DNA of 43,988 nt from Mucilaginibacter sp. UBA5151. GTDB taxonomy: Bacteria > Bacteroidota > Bacteroidia > Sphingobacteriales > Sphingobacteriaceae. Position 1 is the stretch's first letter; each line of letters begins with the position of its first letter. Of the stretch, positions 40,787-43,988 are shown in pieces. A model generated the notes under the pieces. The model saw nothing but the letters and a program-made list of their open reading frames with translations. It did not search any database and had not been told where the DNA came from. The translations under genes were made by a program, and so were the position numbers. Where the stretch lies: NCBI GenBank assembly GCA_002413785.1, contig DHXR01000003.1:1-43988 (forward strand), read 5' to 3'.

Positions 40787-40965
40787 CAAGTCTCCCCTAC
40801 CGGGGGTAATGCCACTAACTTAAGTTATTTAATGTCGAATAATGAATTTCGAATATTGAATAATGAAGGGTCAAAGTTCGAAATTGGACATTCGAAATTC
40901 ATTATTCGATATTAATCCGCCACACATTTTTATTCTAAGTTAGTGACATTACTACCGGAGGAGAT
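40787..40965. repeat. MITE-like nested inverted repeat
   Basis: Outer arms GTAATGCCACTAACTTA (40806-40822) and TAAGTTAGTGACATTAC (40936-40952) match as inverted repeats with one mismatch, extended by CCGGGGG and ACCGGAGGAG flanks. Inner arms at 40835-40854 and 40890-40909 are 20-bp perfect inverted repeats. No transposase lies inside. It occupies most of the rbfA to M23 gap. TCATTGGGTCATTGGGTCAT just before it (40763-40782) is a separate word repeat. Confidence 0.8.
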
Positions 40966-41046
40966 TATTAACATTATTATTTGTTTTTTAAAGGTGTGAA
41001 TGAAGGCTTTGCCGTTTAGAGGGGGCTTGCTCATTCCTTTTTAAGG

Positions 41047-41784
41047 GTGAAACAATTCTTAAATTATTCAGATATTAATATGGATGCTTCCGCCCGGTTA
41101 GCAGCTTATTTAAAAATCCATCCGGATGTTGCGGGGAAGGTGGTTGATTTTAATCCCGGTTCCGACAGCCTGTTTCATTTGGATCTTACTGCCCGGAATA
41201 AAGACCTGGATGCAGCAACCATTGTTGATTCGCGTAAATTTGACCAATGGGTAACGCAGCGACTTTTTGATAATAGCTGCAAATATGGTATTGGCGGCTA
41301 TATGGAGCACCGCACAATTTACAAAGGAATTCCACTTTTCGACAATGGCAGCGATGAACCCCGGTTCCTGCATTTAGGGGTTGATATATGGGCCAAAGCG
41401 GGCACCGCGGTTTATTCGCCCTTGCAAGGCAGTGTACATAGCTTTAACGACAACAACAGTCGCGGCGATTACGGCCCCGCAATTATTCTGGAACACCACC
41501 TTGACGATCTGAAACTTTATACCTTATACGGCCATTTAAGCCGCAAAAACCTGGATGGTTTAAGTACTGGCATGCCCGTTGATGTCAATCAAAAAATAGG
41601 GGAGTTTGGGATGATCGAAGAGAATGGCCATTGGCCGCCGCATCTTCACTTTCAGTTGATGTTTGATATGGAAGGTAAAGAAGGTGACTATCCGGGTGCG
41701 TGCCGGTTCTCCGAAAAGCGGAAATATTTGAATAATATCCTCGATCCTCAATTGATTTTGAATTTTCCAAAGGCGGTCTTCTAA
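41047..41784 (+). CDS. M23-family metallopeptidase
   Basis: A 245-residue protein with a GTG start (VKQFLNYSDINMDASARLAA). Zinc ligands are visible as FLHLGVDIWAKAGT (HxxxD) and PPHLHFQLM (HxH), with TLYGHLS between. These are the LytM/M23 signature of enzymes that cut peptidoglycan cross-bridges. No signal peptide is visible, which is odd for a wall hydrolase and suggests a cytoplasmic role or another substrate. The N-terminal ~90 residues are unassigned. Confidence 0.85.
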   Translation: MKQFLNYSDINMDASARLAAYLKIHPDVAGKVVDFNPGSDSLFHLDLTARNKDLDAATIVDSRKFDQWVTQRLFDNSCKYGIGGYMEHRTIYKGIPLFDNGSDEPRFLHLGVDIWAKAGTAVYSPLQGSVHSFNDNNSRGDYGPAIILEHHLDDLKLYTLYGHLSRKNLDGLSTGMPVDVNQKIGEFGMIEENGHWPPHLHFQLMFDMEGKEGDYPGACRFSEKRKYLNNILDPQLILNFPKAVF

Positions 41785-41878
41785 AAAAAAATGTCAGTAA
41801 CACATTATTAATTCCCCGGATTTTACTTAGTTTCGGATGTTAATAAACCAATTCATATAACCCTAATTATTTGTCCCG

Positions 41879-43843
41879 ATGAAATTTAAGATTTTGTTGC
41901 TGCTGTGCGTTATTTCCCCGCTATCGATAGTGTTTGCGCAAACCGGTAAAACTTACCAGGTTAAATCACCCGATGGAAAAATCAGTATAGATATTAATGC
42001 CGGAAGCGCCATTAACTGGTCGGTGAAGCATGGAGATATCAATGTTGTTATGCCATCGGAAATTTCGATTACGCTTGATAACGGCGAGGTACTCGGAAAA
42101 AATCCTTCAATAAAAAAGGCAATAACGTCGTCGGCAAATGAAATAATAAATACGCCGATCTATAAAAAGGATATGGTTGAGAATAACTACAACCAGCTAA
42201 CACTAACCTTTAAAGGCGATTACGGATTAATTTTCAGGGCTTATAACGACGGGATGGCTTATCGCTGGTTTACGATAAAAAAGACGGAGCTAACCATTAT
42301 CAACGAGAAAGCCAATTTTAATTTTCAGAATGACGACAAGGCTTTTCTTCCATTCGTGATGGACTATCGAAATAAGGATAAATTTAATACATCCTTCGAG
42401 TCGCATTATGATAATGTTAACATCTCGGCTATAAAAAAGGATACCCTGGCATTTTTACCGGCTTTGGTTGATATTGGCAATCCTTTGAAGGCGGTAATAC
42501 TGGAAGCTGACCTGCAGGATTATCCGGGCATGTACCTTACGTCCGGCGAAGGAAATAACCTGCACGGCGTATTTGCCAAATATCCCACGGAAGAATTTAT
42601 TCACAATATTAATTATGTGGTAAAAAGCCGGGCAGATTATATTGCCAAAACCAAAGGCACCCGCAGTTTTCCCTGGCGTGTAGTTGTAATCAGCACCGAA
42701 GACAAACAACTAACTGATAATGATATGATGCAAAGGCTGGCTGAACCTTCAAGGCTGGCGGATCTGTCGTGGATAAAACCCGGCAAAGTAGCCTGGGACT
42801 GGTGGAACGACTGGAACATCAGCCATGTGGATTTTAAAGCAGGTATAAACGTACCTACCTATAAATATTACATTGACTTCGCGGCAGCAAATAAACTGGA
42901 ATACATCATTATTGATGAAGGCTGGTCGGATGATTTGGACCTGAATAAATCAAAGCTGGATGTGCAGCAGATCGTTGATTATGGCAAACAGAAAAACATA
43001 GGGGTAATACTATGGTCAACCTGGTATGCCATTACCCGCGACGCCGACGCTTTGTTTGCAAAATATGCCCAAATGGGGGTTAAAGGTTTTAAAATAGACT
43101 TTATCGACCGCGATGATCAAAAGATGGTAAGTTCCTTATATGATTTAGCCCAAAAAGCAGCCGATCATCATTTGATGGTTGATTACCATGGCATGTATAA
43201 ACCAAGCGGCCTGCAGCGTACCTATCCCAATGTGATCAATTGCGAAGGGGTAAAGGGGCTCGAAAACATGAAATGGGGTGTTGATAATCAGCCGGGCTAC
43301 GATGTAAGTATCCCATTTATCCGCATGATGTCCGGATCGATGGATTATACGCCCGGCGGCATGCGTAATGCTACAAAAGATGCTTTCCGCCCGGTAAACG
43401 CAAACCCCATGACGCAGGGCACACGCAGTCACCAACTGGCCATGTACGCTATATTTGAAGCACCTCTGCAAATGTTGTCGGATAATCCTACCATCTACAT
43501 GCGCGAACAGGAAAGTACAGATTTCATTGCCGCCATACCAACCACCTTCGATGCTACCGTAGCCCTCGACGGTAAAGTAGACGATTTTGTAAGTATGGCC
43601 CGTCGTAAAGGCACAACATGGTATGCCGGCGCCATAACAAACTGGACCCCACGTGAAATAACCGTGGACCTTTCTTTTTTGGGCGGTGGAAATTACAAGG
43701 CCACGATATTTGAAGACGGCATCAATGCAAACCACGACGCTACTGATTATACCAGCAAAGTGATCACGGTGACTTCGAAGGATAAGTTAACAGTTAAAAT
43801 GGCCTCCGGCGGAGGCTGGGCGGCAAGGTTTGAGAAACAATAA
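41879..43843 (+). CDS. Glycoside hydrolase family 97 enzyme
   Basis: A 654-residue secreted enzyme. A signal peptide (MKFKILLLLCVISPLSIVFA) is followed by Q. The beta-sandwich N-terminal domain (TYQVKSPDGKISIDINAGSA) leads to a TIM barrel with WDWWNDWNISHVDF, YIIIDEGWSDDLDL and LMVDYHGMYKPSGLQRTYPN, then NCEGVKGLENMKWG. The family contains both inverting alpha-glucosidases like SusB and retaining alpha-galactosidases. The Asp in VDYHG and the Glu in NCEG are candidate catalytic residues, and I cannot decide the mechanism. No SusC/D genes are adjacent. Confidence 0.93.
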   Translation: MKFKILLLLCVISPLSIVFAQTGKTYQVKSPDGKISIDINAGSAINWSVKHGDINVVMPSEISITLDNGEVLGKNPSIKKAITSSANEIINTPIYKKDMVENNYNQLTLTFKGDYGLIFRAYNDGMAYRWFTIKKTELTIINEKANFNFQNDDKAFLPFVMDYRNKDKFNTSFESHYDNVNISAIKKDTLAFLPALVDIGNPLKAVILEADLQDYPGMYLTSGEGNNLHGVFAKYPTEEFIHNINYVVKSRADYIAKTKGTRSFPWRVVVISTEDKQLTDNDMMQRLAEPSRLADLSWIKPGKVAWDWWNDWNISHVDFKAGINVPTYKYYIDFAAANKLEYIIIDEGWSDDLDLNKSKLDVQQIVDYGKQKNIGVILWSTWYAITRDADALFAKYAQMGVKGFKIDFIDRDDQKMVSSLYDLAQKAADHHLMVDYHGMYKPSGLQRTYPNVINCEGVKGLENMKWGVDNQPGYDVSIPFIRMMSGSMDYTPGGMRNATKDAFRPVNANPMTQGTRSHQLAMYAIFEAPLQMLSDNPTIYMREQESTDFIAAIPTTFDATVALDGKVDDFVSMARRKGTTWYAGAITNWTPREITVDLSFLGGGNYKATIFEDGINANHDATDYTSKVITVTSKDKLTVKMASGGGWAARFEKQ

Positions 43844-43988
43844 AACTCTCGTATACCGCCACTACAAATGACATAATTTTTTAGGCTCTATGACGGATAG
43901 TATGGGTGAGCATAATTCTATTTCGCCAAATATTCTAATACCAAATGCAAAAGTTGCCTTAACGACATACTGCCCCGTAGGGGTTACC

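Overview
The window comes from a Bacteroidota chromosome. The best guess is family Sphingobacteriaceae, a Mucilaginibacter/Pedobacter-like organism. This rests on promoters of the TAnnTTTG type, a starch synthase-like/DUF4270/glmS gene block, EcsC, GH97 and lipid A genes, and intergenic word-like repeats. The genus is an inference.

Layout. Positions 1-620 hold the end of a small conserved gene and a broken cystathionine gamma-synthase-family gene. Positions about 604-6300 are an AT-rich accessory island. It carries an unknown protein, a tRNA-Asp gene, a possible integrase scrap, a 1074-residue STAND-type ATPase with a C-terminal phosphoribosyltransferase-like domain, a small unknown protein and a minus-strand array of five tRNA genes. 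Positions 6.3-12.7 kb hold secreted and membrane proteins, repeat arrays around a DUF559 gene, a short-chain dehydrogenase, and a desaturase remnant. Positions 12.7-17.1 kb hold an MFS transporter, surE-lpxB and a Uma2 gene. Positions 17.1-21.7 kb are a second accessory region: a broken CusB-like gene, a type IIG restriction-modification enzyme with a coupled membrane protein, and an orphan antitoxin-like gene. From 21.9 kb on the content is mostly housekeeping: lipA, nnr, pdxA, ksgA, a hydroxyacid dehydrogenase, panC, a starch synthase-like gene, DUF4270, glmS, catalase with divergent oxyR, an MBL hydrolase, a LolC/E-like permease, rbfA, an M23 peptidase and GH97.

The main discovery candidate is the tRNA array. 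Its genes, in transcription order, are Pro(UGG)-Ile(UAU)-Phe(GAA)-Cys(GCA)-Gln(UUG). Just upstream lies an 18-codon open frame, MKTTTIQCFIPQLIYQRG. Its core Gln-Cys-Phe-Ile-Pro names exactly the five tRNAs in reverse gene order, and the flanking Ile and Gln codons make a seven-codon run served only by the array. Between this frame and the first tRNA lies a strong intrinsic terminator. The 5' arm of that terminator can instead pair with the last codons of the leader. This is the complete logic of ribosome-mediated attenuation, apparently sensing loss of the very tRNAs that it controls.

A second anomaly sits in the same island. The tRNA-Gln and the separate tRNA-Asp both fold completely only if a conserved 43-44-nt segment inside the T-loop is skipped. 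The two inserts resemble each other closely although the tRNA bodies differ, so they look like intron-like elements or an unusual tRNA extension. Together with the adjacent STAND-PRTase gene, the picture is a defence-type island with a tRNA-replacement module. The link to phage or anticodon nucleases is inference.
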